Source of the DNA: Naasia lichenicola
Lineage (GTDB): Bacteria > Actinomycetota > Actinomycetes > Actinomycetales > Microbacteriaceae
Assembly: GCF_004801885.1 (NCBI RefSeq)
Contig: NZ_SSSM01000007.1
Span: 1-57,437 of the forward strand
Length of the DNA: 57,437 nucleotides
Direction: 5' to 3'
Part shown: piece after piece, positions 1-8,307 of the stretch
Numbering within the stretch: position 1 is the stretch's first letter
Layout of the letters: every line of letters begins with the position of its first letter
Notes under the pieces: model-generated
Told to the model about the DNA's origin: nothing
Database searches by the model: none
The model's input: only the letters and a program-made list of their open reading frames with translations
Position numbers and translations under genes: made by a program

Positions 1-53
1 AAGCGCGCGTGCGCTGTCGGCGGACGGCCGGGCGGCTTGTCGGGCGTCCGCCG

Positions 54-59
54 TAGAAT
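54..59 (+). promoter_or_regulatory. -10 box of the HIT gene (leaderless)
   Basis: TAGAAT ends 7 nt before the ATG at 67. That spacing puts the transcription start at or next to the start codon, so the mRNA is probably leaderless. No convincing Shine-Dalgarno sequence is present. This is inferred from sequence only. Confidence 0.5.
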
Positions 60-66
60 TGCGGCT

Positions 67-432
67 ATGAGCAGCCCGTCGATCTTCACCCGCATCCTCG
101 CGGGCGACATCCCCGGAGAGATCCTGCACGAGACCGAAAGGGTGTTCGTCCTGCGCGACATCGCCCCCAAGGCTCCCGTGCACCTGCTCGTCATCCCCAA
201 GACCGAGCAGTACGCCAACGTCGTCGAGCTGGCCGCGGGCGACCCGGGTCTGCTCGCGGAGATGGTCGAGGTCGCGAACGCCATGGCCGCCGCAGCAGCG
301 TCATCCGGTCAGGGGGACGGCGATTTCCGCCTCATCTTCAACACCGGCGAAGGATCCGGCCAGACCGTCTTCCATGTCCACGCGCATGTGCTGGCCGGTG
401 GCCTCTCGGAAGGGTCCCTTGGCGACGGCTGA
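67..432 (+). CDS. HIT (histidine triad) family nucleotide-binding hydrolase
   Basis: A 121-aa protein of normal length for the HIT family, which hydrolyses nucleoside phosphoramidates and related AMP conjugates. The C-terminal half carries the active-site motif HVHAHV (about residues 104-109), preceded by the family pattern NTGEGSGQTVFH. The ATG at 67 is preferred over the upstream in-frame GTG at 37 because the -10-like TAGAAT ends 7 nt before it and family members begin near FTRILAGDIP. It is first in a tightly packed operon with phoH, ybeY, a CBS-domain protein and era, and its 3' end overlaps the next gene. The family is certain; the physiological substrate is not. Confidence 0.93.
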   Translation: MSSPSIFTRILAGDIPGEILHETERVFVLRDIAPKAPVHLLVIPKTEQYANVVELAAGDPGLLAEMVEVANAMAAAAASSGQGDGDFRLIFNTGEGSGQTVFHVHAHVLAGGLSEGSLGDG

Positions 433-1606
433 CGACGCACGAGCGCCCGAGCAGATCCTGGGGCAGGGTGCCGATGCTGCCGAGCAGGCCGGCACCGTCC
501 AGAGCGTCGAGGTCGACGGCGTCGCCATGGTCCGTCTCCTCGGACCGCAGGATCGCTTCCTCAAGCAGATCGAGACCCAACACCCCGACGTTTCCGTGCT
601 GGTGCGCGGCAACCGACTCACCCTCAGCGGCCCCGACGGATCCGTCCGCGCCGCACGACGCCTCATCGAGGAGCTGCTCCAGATGGTCCGTGACGGACGC
701 GAACTGAGCCCCATCGAGGTCGGCACCTCGGCCCGCATCCTCGAGGGCGACATCACCTCGAGCCCGTCCGACCTGCTCGGCCAGGCGATCCTGACCGCCA
801 AGGGCCGTGCCATCCGGCCCAAGACGATCGGACAGCGCTCCTACGTCGACGCGATCGACCACAACACGATCACCTTCGGCATCGGCCCGGCCGGAACCGG
901 AAAGACCTACCTCGCCATGGCGAAGGCCGTGCAGGCGCTGCAGCGCAAGGAGGTCAGCCGGATCATCCTCACGCGTCCGGCGGTCGAGGCGGGGGAGCGG
1001 CTCGGCTATCTTCCCGGCAGCCTGAACGACAAGATCGACCCGTACCTGCGTCCGCTCTACGACGCGCTCAACGAGATGCTCGACCCCGAGCTGGTGCCCA
1101 AGCTGATGGCCACCCAGACCATCGAGGTCGCTCCGCTGGCCTACATGCGAGGCCGCACGCTCAACGACTCGTTCGTCGTGCTCGACGAGGCCCAGAACAC
1201 CACGCCCGAGCAGATGAAGATGTTCCTCACCCGCCTCGGCTTCGGCTCCAAGATGGTGATCACGGGTGACATCACCCAGGTCGACCTGCCCACCGGCGCG
1301 AGCGGCCTCCAGCTCGTCACCAAGGTGCTGAACGAGGTCGACGACATCCACTTCGCCCGCCTGACCAGCGAAGACGTCGTCCGTCACACCCTCGTCGGGC
1401 GGATCGTCGACGCCTACACGAAGTACGACAGCGAGCGGCAGGCGCGCCAGTTCGAGCGGCGCACCAACGAGGTCGAAGGACGGCGCGCACCCAGCGACTT
1501 CCGCCCGCCGCAGAATCGCGCCGAGCGCCGCGGCCACGACAGCGCCCGAGACGCCTCGCGTGACGGCACGCGTGACGCCTCCCGCGACTACCGAAAGGAC
1601 CGGTAG
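419..1606 (+). CDS. PhoH family ATPase
   Basis: A 395-aa PhoH-like P-loop ATPase. The N-terminal ~110 residues form a small KH-like region, followed by the PhoH domain with Walker A GPAGTGKT (from about residue 156), conserved LTRPAVEAGERLGYLPG, and Walker B with the DEAQN signature near residue 255. The last ~40 residues are a low-complexity Arg/Asp tail. A TTG at 419 with GGAAGGG upstream (408-414) is the preferred start, overlapping the HIT stop by 14 bp. A GTG at 398 is the alternative. PhoH next to ybeY is conserved in bacteria and points to RNA metabolism. The family is solid; the exact biochemical role is not established. Confidence 0.93.
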   Translation: MATADDARAPEQILGQGADAAEQAGTVQSVEVDGVAMVRLLGPQDRFLKQIETQHPDVSVLVRGNRLTLSGPDGSVRAARRLIEELLQMVRDGRELSPIEVGTSARILEGDITSSPSDLLGQAILTAKGRAIRPKTIGQRSYVDAIDHNTITFGIGPAGTGKTYLAMAKAVQALQRKEVSRIILTRPAVEAGERLGYLPGSLNDKIDPYLRPLYDALNEMLDPELVPKLMATQTIEVAPLAYMRGRTLNDSFVVLDEAQNTTPEQMKMFLTRLGFGSKMVITGDITQVDLPTGASGLQLVTKVLNEVDDIHFARLTSEDVVRHTLVGRIVDAYTKYDSERQARQFERRTNEVEGRRAPSDFRPPQNRAERRGHDSARDASRDGTRDASRDYRKDR

Positions 1607-1610
1607 CCCC

Positions 1611-2090
1611 GTGTCGATCGAGATCAACAACGAATCCGGCGTCGCGGTCGACGAGGCGTCCCTGCAGCGCCTCATCACCTTCGCCCTCGACCTGCTGCAC
1701 GTGAACGCCGACGCCGAGGTCGCCATCGTGCTCGTCGACGAGGCCGCCATGGAGCAGCTGCACGTGCAGTGGATGGACGAGCCTGGCCCCACCGACGTGC
1801 TCAGCTTCCCGATGGACGAGCTGCGTCCCGGCACCGAGGAGCACGAGACTCCGGCGGGTCTGCTCGGCGACATCGTCGTCTGCCCGCAGGTCGCCCAGGG
1901 CCAGGCCGAGACGGCCGGTCACTCCCTCCTTGACGAGATCCATCTGCTCACGGCGCACGGACTGCTGCACCTGCTGGGCTTCGACCACGCCGACGTCGAG
2001 GAGGAGCGCGAGATGTTCGGCATCCAGCGCGACATCCTCGTGGGCTTCTCCATGGAGGAGAAGCGACGCGGAGGCACCCGACGACGATGA
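1611..2090 (+). CDS. ybeY: rRNA maturation endoribonuclease YbeY
   Basis: A 159-aa metal-dependent endoribonuclease acting in 16S rRNA 3'-end processing and 70S quality control. The signature H-x3-H-x5-H is present as HGLLHLLGFDH (about residues 116-126) and would bind Zn. The upstream segment DEPGPTDVLSFPMDE is also typical of the family. A GTG at 1611, four bases after the phoH stop and preceded by GAAAGGAC, is the start; the frame extends further upstream but only inside phoH. Its end overlaps the next gene by ATGA, indicating translational coupling. Length and motifs match the family. Confidence 0.95.
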   Translation: MSIEINNESGVAVDEASLQRLITFALDLLHVNADAEVAIVLVDEAAMEQLHVQWMDEPGPTDVLSFPMDELRPGTEEHETPAGLLGDIVVCPQVAQGQAETAGHSLLDEIHLLTAHGLLHLLGFDHADVEEEREMFGIQRDILVGFSMEEKRRGGTRRR

Positions 2091-3418
2091 TCGTTGCCCT
2101 GCTGATCACCGTGGCGGTGCTGCTCGTGGCCTTCGCCGGCCTGATGGCCTCGGCCGATGCGGCCATCGCCACACTGTCCCGCGCCGACATCCTCGAGCTC
2201 GCCGCCACCGCGCGGGCGAAGCGCTCGCTGATCGCGATCGCGAGCGACAGCGGCGCGCACGTCAACGCGATCAGCTTCCTGCGCATCACGTCCGAGACCA
2301 CGGCGGCGGTGCTCGTCACCTTCGCTCTGATGAGCGCGATAGAGCCGACCTGGGTCGCGCTGATCGCGGCCGCGCTCGCGATGACGGCGGTGTCCTTCGT
2401 GCTCGTCGGATCCAGTCCGCGCAGCGTGGGCCGGGTACACCCGCGAACCGTGCTGCGGTTGAGCGCGCTGATCGTGCGCGGCGTGCGGGTGCTGCTCGGC
2501 CCCATCGCCGATGCTCTCGTCGCGCTGGGCAACCGGGTCACTCCCGGACGCCCGCGGACCGCCACCTTCACCTCCGAAGAGCAGCTCCTGAGCATGGTCG
2601 ACGAGGCCACCGAGCTCGACGTGCTCGAGGAGGACGACCGCGAGCTCATACACTCCATCTTCGAGTTCAACGACACCGTCATCCGCGAGGTCATGGTGCC
2701 GCGCACCGACATGGTGACCATCGAGTCGACCAGCTCGATCAGCGACGCCATGACCCTGTTCCTCTCCCGCGGCTTCTCGCGCATCCCGGTGCGCGACGCC
2801 CAGGACTCCGAGGACATCCTCGGTGTGCTCTACCTCCGCGACGTCGCCCGGTTCGTGCACGAGAAGCCGAAGAAGGCGACCACGGCCACGGTCACCTCGA
2901 TCGCGAAGGCCGCCCTGTTCCTGCCCGAATCCAAGAAGGCCGACGAGACCCTGCGCCAGATGCAGGTCGAGTCGAACCACTTCGCCGTCGTCGTCGACGA
3001 GTACGGCGGGATCGCGGGCATCGTCACGATGGAGGACCTCATCGAGGAGCTCGTCGGAGAGATCGCCGACGAGTACGACCGCGATGCGGCCGATGTCGAG
3101 AAGCTGGCGGAGGGCCGCTATCGAGTGGCCGCCCGGATGGCGACCGACGAGCTCGGCGACCTCTTCGACATCGAGCTCGACGACGACGATGTGGATTCGG
3201 TCGGCGGACTGCTCACCAAGATTCTCGGACGACTGCCCGTCGCCGGATCGACCGCGACGGTGGCGGGGCTGCTGCTCACGGCCGACCGGACAGACGGCAG
3301 ACGGCGCAGGATCAGTACGGTGATCGTCGAGCGCGATCCGGATGCACGCGAGCCAGAGCTGGCCGACGACGACGAGAGCCGGGCCATGCGCGCCCAGGCG
3401 GAGGCGACACTGCTATGA
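2087..3418 (+). CDS. HlyC/CorC family CBS-domain membrane protein
   Basis: A 443-aa hemolysin/CorC-type protein. Residues 1-140 contain several hydrophobic segments (DUF21/CNNM-like). Residues about 190-330 hold a CBS pair (MVPRTDM..., then FAVVVDEYGGIAGIVTMED), and a CorC_HlyC C-terminal domain follows from ~335. Such proteins are proposed Mg2+/Co2+ efflux or homeostasis factors; the ion specificity here is inference. The start overlaps the ybeY stop (ATGA) and its stop overlaps the era start (ATGA), so it sits mid-operon. The linkage ybeY-CBS protein-era is common in Actinobacteria and supports the call. Confidence 0.9.
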   Translation: MIVALLITVAVLLVAFAGLMASADAAIATLSRADILELAATARAKRSLIAIASDSGAHVNAISFLRITSETTAAVLVTFALMSAIEPTWVALIAAALAMTAVSFVLVGSSPRSVGRVHPRTVLRLSALIVRGVRVLLGPIADALVALGNRVTPGRPRTATFTSEEQLLSMVDEATELDVLEEDDRELIHSIFEFNDTVIREVMVPRTDMVTIESTSSISDAMTLFLSRGFSRIPVRDAQDSEDILGVLYLRDVARFVHEKPKKATTATVTSIAKAALFLPESKKADETLRQMQVESNHFAVVVDEYGGIAGIVTMEDLIEELVGEIADEYDRDAADVEKLAEGRYRVAARMATDELGDLFDIELDDDDVDSVGGLLTKILGRLPVAGSTATVAGLLLTADRTDGRRRRISTVIVERDPDAREPELADDDESRAMRAQAEATLL

Positions 3419-4431
3419 GAGACACCACGACCGAAGACGGCAGCGCGGAACAGGCAATGACCGAACAGGTGATCACCGAACAGCCCAGCACCGACGCGGG
3501 CGACGCCGTCGACTTGTCGGCAGCGCCTGACAGCGTTCCCGAAGAGGGCTTCCGCGCCGGCTTCGTCTCGTTCGTCGGCCGCCCCAACGTCGGCAAGTCG
3601 ACCCTGACCAACGCACTGGTGGGGGAGAAGGTGGCCATCACGTCATCGAAGCCCCAGACCACTCGGCGGGCGATCCGAGGAATCGTGCACGCCGACACGG
3701 GCCAGCTGATCATCGTCGACACCCCGGGAATCCACCGGCCGCGCACCCTGCTCGGCCAGCGGCTGAACGATCTGGTCTCCTCGACGCTGTCCGACGTCGA
3801 CGTCATCGCCATGTGCTTTCCCGCGAACGAGGACATCGGCCCCGGCGACAGGTTCATCAACGAGCAGCTCGACTCCTACCCCCGGGCCATCAAGGTCGCC
3901 ATCGTCACCAAGATCGATACCGTGGGCCGCGATCACGTCGGGGCGCAGCTGCTCGCCGTCAGCGAGCTCCGCGACTGGGCGACGATCATCCCGATCTCGG
4001 CGATCGACGACATCCAGCTCGACGTCGTGACCCGCGAGCTCATCGCGCTGATGCCGGTGTCGCAGCCTCTCTACGGCGAGGACGCGGTCACGGACGAGAC
4101 CGACGAGGACCGCATCGCCGAGCTGATCCGCGAGGCCGCCCTCGAGGGCGTCTCCGATGAGCTCCCTCACTCGCTCGCCGTGACGATCGACGAGATGAAC
4201 GAGCGCGAGGACAAGGACCTCCTCGAGATCCACGCCAACCTCTGGGTCGAGCGCGACAGCCAGAAGGGCATCATCATCGGCAAGGGCGGCTCACGCCTCG
4301 GCGACGTCGGAACTCGAGCGCGTGGCGCCATCGAGATCCTGGTCGGCAAGCCCGTGTACCTCAACATCCGCGTCAAGGTCGCCAAGGAATGGCAGCGCGA
4401 CGCGAAGCAGCTCGGCCGCCTCGGCTTCTGA
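3415..4431 (+). CDS. era: GTPase Era
   Basis: A 338-aa Era GTPase, which binds the 16S rRNA 3' end during 30S assembly. G1 GRPNVGKS is at residues 56-63, G3 DTPGI near 102, G4 TKID near 165, and a C-terminal KH domain carries IIIGKGGSRL. An acidic, Thr/Glu-rich N-terminal extension of about 45 residues precedes the G domain and is longer than in E. coli Era. The ATG overlaps the upstream TGA, ending a five-gene translationally coupled operon. ybeY and era in one operon fit a joint role in small-subunit rRNA maturation. Confidence 0.96.
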   Translation: MRDTTTEDGSAEQAMTEQVITEQPSTDAGDAVDLSAAPDSVPEEGFRAGFVSFVGRPNVGKSTLTNALVGEKVAITSSKPQTTRRAIRGIVHADTGQLIIVDTPGIHRPRTLLGQRLNDLVSSTLSDVDVIAMCFPANEDIGPGDRFINEQLDSYPRAIKVAIVTKIDTVGRDHVGAQLLAVSELRDWATIIPISAIDDIQLDVVTRELIALMPVSQPLYGEDAVTDETDEDRIAELIREAALEGVSDELPHSLAVTIDEMNEREDKDLLEIHANLWVERDSQKGIIIGKGGSRLGDVGTRARGAIEILVGKPVYLNIRVKVAKEWQRDAKQLGRLGF

Positions 4432-4449
4432 AGCCGTCGAGTCACAGCC

Positions 4450-4488
4450 CGCTGGTCGAGTAGGTCGCGCGGCGACCCTATAGAAACG
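4450..4488 (+). repeat. Degenerate copy of the GGTCGAG palindrome (family A)
   Basis: GCTGGTCGAGTAGG is followed by a small GGTCGCGCGGCGACC hairpin and then CTATAGAAAC where intact copies have GTATCGAGAC. It looks like a decayed 3' half of the repeat found intact at 18373, 21540, 31627, 32235 and 47507. It lies downstream of era. Confidence 0.6.
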
Positions 4489-4605
4489 CGTTCACGGCTC
4501 CGCCAGACCAACGGAGTATCCGATCTCGTACATCTTGCGGATGATTGAGAGCCGCGAGCGGATGAGATGGCCGCTGGAACAGGGACAACCGCGCATCCGC
4601 GCGCT

Positions 4606-4611
4606 TACGGT
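4606..4611 (+). promoter_or_regulatory. -10 box of the NarL-type kinase gene (leaderless)
   Basis: TACGGT ends 6 nt before the ATG at 4618. No Shine-Dalgarno sequence is visible, so a leaderless transcript is likely. Confidence 0.4.
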
Positions 4612-4617
4612 GGCCTC

Positions 4618-5958
4618 ATGAACGACAAGAACTGGGCCGAGCGCGTCGCAGCTCTGCTGACCCGGGAGAACCTGGTGCGCCATCGCGCGGGAGTGGAATG
4701 GCTTGGCGCCGGCGTCTACTTCCTCTTGGGGCTGATCGCTGTCGTCGGGCGGTTCAACGCGGTGATCGCATTGCTCGTGGTCCTCGGTGGTGCATCCCTC
4801 ATCGTCCTGCATCGTCGAGCTCCCGGAGTGGCCTTGCTCGGCGGCTACGTGCTCGTAGTCGTGGTGTCGGTCCTGCTCGGCGGGGGATACGCCGAAGCGG
4901 ACTGGGGCGTGATCGGACTTCCTCTGCTGGTTGTGATGTTCGGCTCCGCCGCTTACGGTCGGGCCCCTATCCGCTGGGGGGCGCTGGGCATTGCCGCTAT
5001 CGCGGTTCTGGCGGCTCAGGTCGGTCTCGTCTTTCCTCAACTGACGGACATCGGTGGCTTCGGCTACGGCTACACCTTCATGCAGAGCGCAGGCTTCCTC
5101 GGCTCCGCGGCGTTCGTCTTCGTGGGCACGTGTGCACTTCTCCTGCTGCCATGGTTCGGTGGCTGGCTGAGTCGCACAGCCGCGCAGCGCAAGGCAGCCG
5201 AGACGGGCAAGGTCGAGATCGTCGCCCAGCGGGACGAGCTCGAGGTGTCGGTCGCCCTCGAGCAGGAGCGCAACCGAGTGGCGCGTGACGTGCACGACAT
5301 CGTCGCCCATTCCCTGGCCGTCGTGATCTCGCAGGCCGACGGAGCCCGCTACGCCGCGCGCAAGTCGCCGGAAGCCGTGGACGATGCCCTCGAGGCGATC
5401 TCAGCCACCGCCCGCGCGGCACTCGTGGACGTGCGCTCGCTGCTCACCGACCTCCGCCACAGCCAGGAGGCCGGGCCTCAGCCGGGGATGAACGACATCG
5501 ACAACCTCGTTCGGAGCTTCCGGGAGTCGGGCCTCGAGGTCGAATGGTCGAGCTACGGCGTCGGCCGTCCGGTGAGCGAGGCGACCGGACTCGGCGTCTA
5601 CCGCATCGTCCAGGAGTCGCTGACGAACGCCCTGCGACACGGTGCTCGCACCTCGCCGGTCGATCTCGAGTTCGACTGGAGCGAGACCGCACTCAGCATC
5701 ACGGTCACCAACGACCTGTCCGCAGGCGAGCGCGCGCAGAACGCGGCGGGCCACGGCATCCCGGGCATGCGGGAGCGATCCGCGCTCGCCGGGGGCGCGT
5801 TCACGATGGGCGACGGCACCAACGGCAGGTTCCGGATCCGTGCGGTGCTCCCCGTCGACCGCGGCACCGCGCGGACCCAGCCGATGGCCACGCTCCGCAC
5901 CGCGAGCCAGCCGATCATCCCGACCTCCAGCTCGACGTCGGCCGGGGTGACCTCATGA
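4618..5958 (+). CDS. Sensor histidine kinase, NarL/DesK type
   Basis: A 446-aa membrane kinase. Residues ~30-185 contain about six hydrophobic helices without a large extracellular domain. A HisKA_3 dimerisation domain follows with phospho-acceptor His226 in RDVHDIVAHS. A degenerate HATPase_c domain follows, with N box QESLTNALRHG and G box GHGIPGMRER. The C-terminal ~40 residues are Ser/Thr/Pro-rich. The start at 4618 is favoured by TACGGT 6 nt upstream. It overlaps a small ORF by ATGA and is followed by a LuxR-type regulator at 6136, so it is the sensor of a two-component system. The stimulus is unknown; the intramembrane layout suggests an envelope or membrane signal. Confidence 0.92.
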   Translation: MNDKNWAERVAALLTRENLVRHRAGVEWLGAGVYFLLGLIAVVGRFNAVIALLVVLGGASLIVLHRRAPGVALLGGYVLVVVVSVLLGGGYAEADWGVIGLPLLVVMFGSAAYGRAPIRWGALGIAAIAVLAAQVGLVFPQLTDIGGFGYGYTFMQSAGFLGSAAFVFVGTCALLLLPWFGGWLSRTAAQRKAAETGKVEIVAQRDELEVSVALEQERNRVARDVHDIVAHSLAVVISQADGARYAARKSPEAVDDALEAISATARAALVDVRSLLTDLRHSQEAGPQPGMNDIDNLVRSFRESGLEVEWSSYGVGRPVSEATGLGVYRIVQESLTNALRHGARTSPVDLEFDWSETALSITVTNDLSAGERAQNAAGHGIPGMRERSALAGGAFTMGDGTNGRFRIRAVLPVDRGTARTQPMATLRTASQPIIPTSSSTSAGVTS

Positions 5959-6128
5959 CGCTCACGATCGATGCACCGCCGCCGGCGTTCTCCGCTCCGG
6001 TGGCGCCCGGTGCGCCGATCCCCTCCGTGAGCTTCGAGTACGAGACCCTCGTCCGAGCGGTCGTATCGGTGTCCTTCGTGCTCGTGCGGCCATCGGATTC
6101 CCTCATCACCGCCATCCCCGCACTGTGA
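5955..6128 (+). CDS. Small protein between kinase and response regulator
   Basis: A 57-aa ORF whose ATG overlaps the kinase stop codon (ATGA) and whose stop lies 7 nt before the regulator start, so it is placed for translational coupling. The first ~25 residues are Pro/Ala-rich; the C-terminal half (LVRAVVSVSFVLV, then DSLITAIPAL) is mildly hydrophobic. No family is recognised. It could be a true accessory peptide of the two-component system or a spacer that maintains coupling. The position argues for translation; the composition does not prove it. Confidence 0.45.
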   Translation: MTLTIDAPPPAFSAPVAPGAPIPSVSFEYETLVRAVVSVSFVLVRPSDSLITAIPAL

Positions 6129-6135
6129 GCGCCTC

Positions 6136-6813
6136 ATGAACCCCGTGATGACGACCATCCGCGTCGCTCTGGTCGACGATCAGCCGCTGTTCCGGTCGGG
6201 CCTGCGCATGCTCATCGATTCGCAGGACGACCTCCGGATCGTCGGGGAGGCCGGCGACGGGCGTCAGGCGATCAGCATGGTGGCGGAGTCGCGACCCGAT
6301 GTGGTCCTGATGGACATCCGGATGCCGATCTCCGACGGGATCGAGGCCACCGAGCAGATCATGGCCCGCGCAACGGAGACGGGGATCGAGCCCCCGCGCA
6401 TCCTGGTGCTCACGACCTTCGATCTCGACGAGGGCGCCGCGAGGGCCATCCGTGCCGGCGCCAGCGGCTTCGTGCTCAAGGACGCCGAGCCGGAATTCCT
6501 GCTCGCGGCGATCCGCACGGTGCACTCCGGCACGGCTGTCATCGCCCCGGCCGCCACCCGTGAGCTGTTCGAGCACTTCGGACTCGGCAGGCCGCCGAAG
6601 GACGGCGGTGCCGCCCTCGCCGGGCTCAGCGATCGCGAGCGCGAGATCTTCCTGCTCGCGGCGCGGGGCCTGAGCAACGGGGAGATCGCCCGCAACGAGT
6701 TCGTCAGCGAGGCCACAGTGAAGACCCACATCTCGCGCATCCTCGCCAAGCTCGGCCTGCGCGACCGCGTGCAGCTCGTCGTCTTCGCCCACGAGCGCCG
6801 ACTGCTGGGCTGA
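6136..6813 (+). CDS. Response regulator, NarL/LuxR family
   Basis: A 225-aa regulator with receiver domain (residues ~5-125; acidic DD after VALV, phospho-acceptor Asp60 in VVLMDIRMP, conserved Lys in FVLKDAEP) and a C-terminal LuxR helix-turn-helix (LSDREREIFLLAARGLSNGEIA...SEATVKTHISRIL). The start may be 6136 or the ATG at 6148 just before TIRVALVDDQ. It is the partner of the kinase at 4618. All catalytic positions are intact. Target genes are unknown; the adjacent membrane-lipid genes at 7006-10922 are candidates by position only. Confidence 0.93.
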   Translation: MNPVMTTIRVALVDDQPLFRSGLRMLIDSQDDLRIVGEAGDGRQAISMVAESRPDVVLMDIRMPISDGIEATEQIMARATETGIEPPRILVLTTFDLDEGAARAIRAGASGFVLKDAEPEFLLAAIRTVHSGTAVIAPAATRELFEHFGLGRPPKDGGAALAGLSDREREIFLLAARGLSNGEIARNEFVSEATVKTHISRILAKLGLRDRVQLVVFAHERRLLG

Positions 6814-6834
6814 CGAGCCGAGACCTCTCACGAG

Positions 6835-6883
6835 CTGCCCAGTTCTGCCGCCTGAATCACGTCGCAGGCGGCAGAAGTGGGCA
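6835..6883. repeat. Inverted repeat, family C, copy 1
   Basis: The 19-nt arm TGCCCAGTTCTGCCGCCTG (6836-6854) pairs with CAGGCGGCAGAAGTGGGCA (6865-6883) with one mismatch across a 10-nt loop. It lies 22 bp after the response regulator stop. A second, longer copy with the same loop length is at 25875-25934. No T-tract follows, so it is not a classical terminator. Confidence 0.8.
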
Positions 6884-7005
6884 CCTCACTCGCGATGACA
6901 CCCGCGTAGTGGGGGTCTGTGACGGTGTGTCCCACCCGCGCGCCGAATCGGAGCGCCGTCCAGCACTCCATAGCCTGAGCGGACGGCCGCACCGGGGGGA
7001 GGGGC

Positions 7006-8307
7006 ATGTTCGACGGGCTGCAGCAGCAGAGCATCGTGGACGGCCCGCTCTTCGCGGGCTCCTTCGCCACGCTCGCCGGCGCGGTCCTGATCCTCCTGCT
7101 GCCGAGCCCCGGTCTCACAGCGAGCCGCAGCTGGTTCTACGTCCGCGTGCTCGCGCTCGCCGCGTTCGGGGCCGGACTCGGCGTGCTGCTCACCTGGCTG
7201 CTCAGCGACGTCTTCGACGTCTTCGGAGTCTCACTGACCTGGGTGGTCCGGATCGGCGACACCCTGGCCTTCACCGCCGTGGCGATCGCACTCGGCAACC
7301 TCATCGGCACCGCGATCTGGCGCAAGATCCTCGCGATCGTCGCCGCTGCGCTCGCGGCGTGGTGCCTCTTCCTCGCCATCAACGTCGACTTCGGTCAGTT
7401 CCCTCGAGTGGGCGACGCCCTCGGCACCACCTATCTCGACGACGCCGTGCTGCCTGCGCTCGACCCGGACGCACCCGACCTGGCCGATTGGACGGCACCC
7501 GACGACCTCCCGGGTCGGGGAAGCGTCGGACGCGTCGTCATCCCGGCGACGGCATCGGGCTTCGCCGCCCGTGCGGCCTACATCTATCTGCCGCCCGCGG
7601 CGCTGGTGGCAGATCCGCCCAGGCTGCCGGTCGTCATCGCGATGCCCGGACAGCCGGGGGAGCCGGCCGACATGTTCCGCGCCGCCGGGATGGACGCGCT
7701 GCTCGACGAGATCGCCCACGAGCATCATGGGGTCGCGCCGATCATGGTCGTGCCCGACCAGTTGGCCGATCCGACGCTCAACCCCATGTGCATCGATTCG
7801 CCTCTCGGCAACTCCGCGACCTACCTCACCGTGGACGTGCCCGACTGGATCCGCAGCCATCTCAACGTCGTTCCCGACCGGACGGGCTGGACCGTCGCCG
7901 GCTTCTCGCAGGGGGGCACCTGCGCGATCCAGCTCGGAGCGGGCTACCCCGAGATCTTCGGTTCGATCATCGATGTCTCGGGGGAGAGGGTGCCGTCGCT
8001 CGGCTCCGTCGAGCAGACGGTGATCAAGGGATTCGCCGGCGATCAGTCCGCCTACCAGGCGGCGACGCCTGAAGGCCTGATGGCGAGCCACACTCCCTAT
8101 CCGGACACGGTGGCCGTCTTCGCCGCCGGAGCAGGAGATGAGAAGTACTCTGCGAATATGCAGGCGGTGTCGACCGCCGCCGTGGGGGCGGGCATGCACG
8201 TCACCCGCGAACTGTCGCCAGGGACGGCGCACGACTGGAATACGGCTCGCTTCGGCTTCCGGTTGGGATTCACCGAGCTGCTGCCTCGGTGGGGGATTTC
8301 AGGATGA
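7006..8307 (+). CDS. Membrane-anchored alpha/beta-hydrolase (esterase), putative aminoacyl-PG hydrolase
   Basis: A 433-aa protein. The N-terminal ~130 residues carry about four transmembrane helices, followed by an esterase-type alpha/beta-hydrolase domain with nucleophile Ser301 in GFSQGG and a late HDW near residue 408 as the likely catalytic His. Its stop overlaps the start of an MprF-like aminoacyl-phosphatidylglycerol synthase. In Corynebacterium and Enterococcus, hydrolases encoded beside such synthases are reported to remove the amino acid from aminoacyl-PG, so that role is proposed here. The fold is seen in the sequence; the substrate is inferred from the neighbour. The ATG at 7006 follows GGGGGGAGGGG. 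Confidence 0.8.
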   Translation: MFDGLQQQSIVDGPLFAGSFATLAGAVLILLLPSPGLTASRSWFYVRVLALAAFGAGLGVLLTWLLSDVFDVFGVSLTWVVRIGDTLAFTAVAIALGNLIGTAIWRKILAIVAAALAAWCLFLAINVDFGQFPRVGDALGTTYLDDAVLPALDPDAPDLADWTAPDDLPGRGSVGRVVIPATASGFAARAAYIYLPPAALVADPPRLPVVIAMPGQPGEPADMFRAAGMDALLDEIAHEHHGVAPIMVVPDQLADPTLNPMCIDSPLGNSATYLTVDVPDWIRSHLNVVPDRTGWTVAGFSQGGTCAIQLGAGYPEIFGSIIDVSGERVPSLGSVEQTVIKGFAGDQSAYQAATPEGLMASHTPYPDTVAVFAAGAGDEKYSANMQAVSTAAVGAGMHVTRELSPGTAHDWNTARFGFRLGFTELLPRWGISG

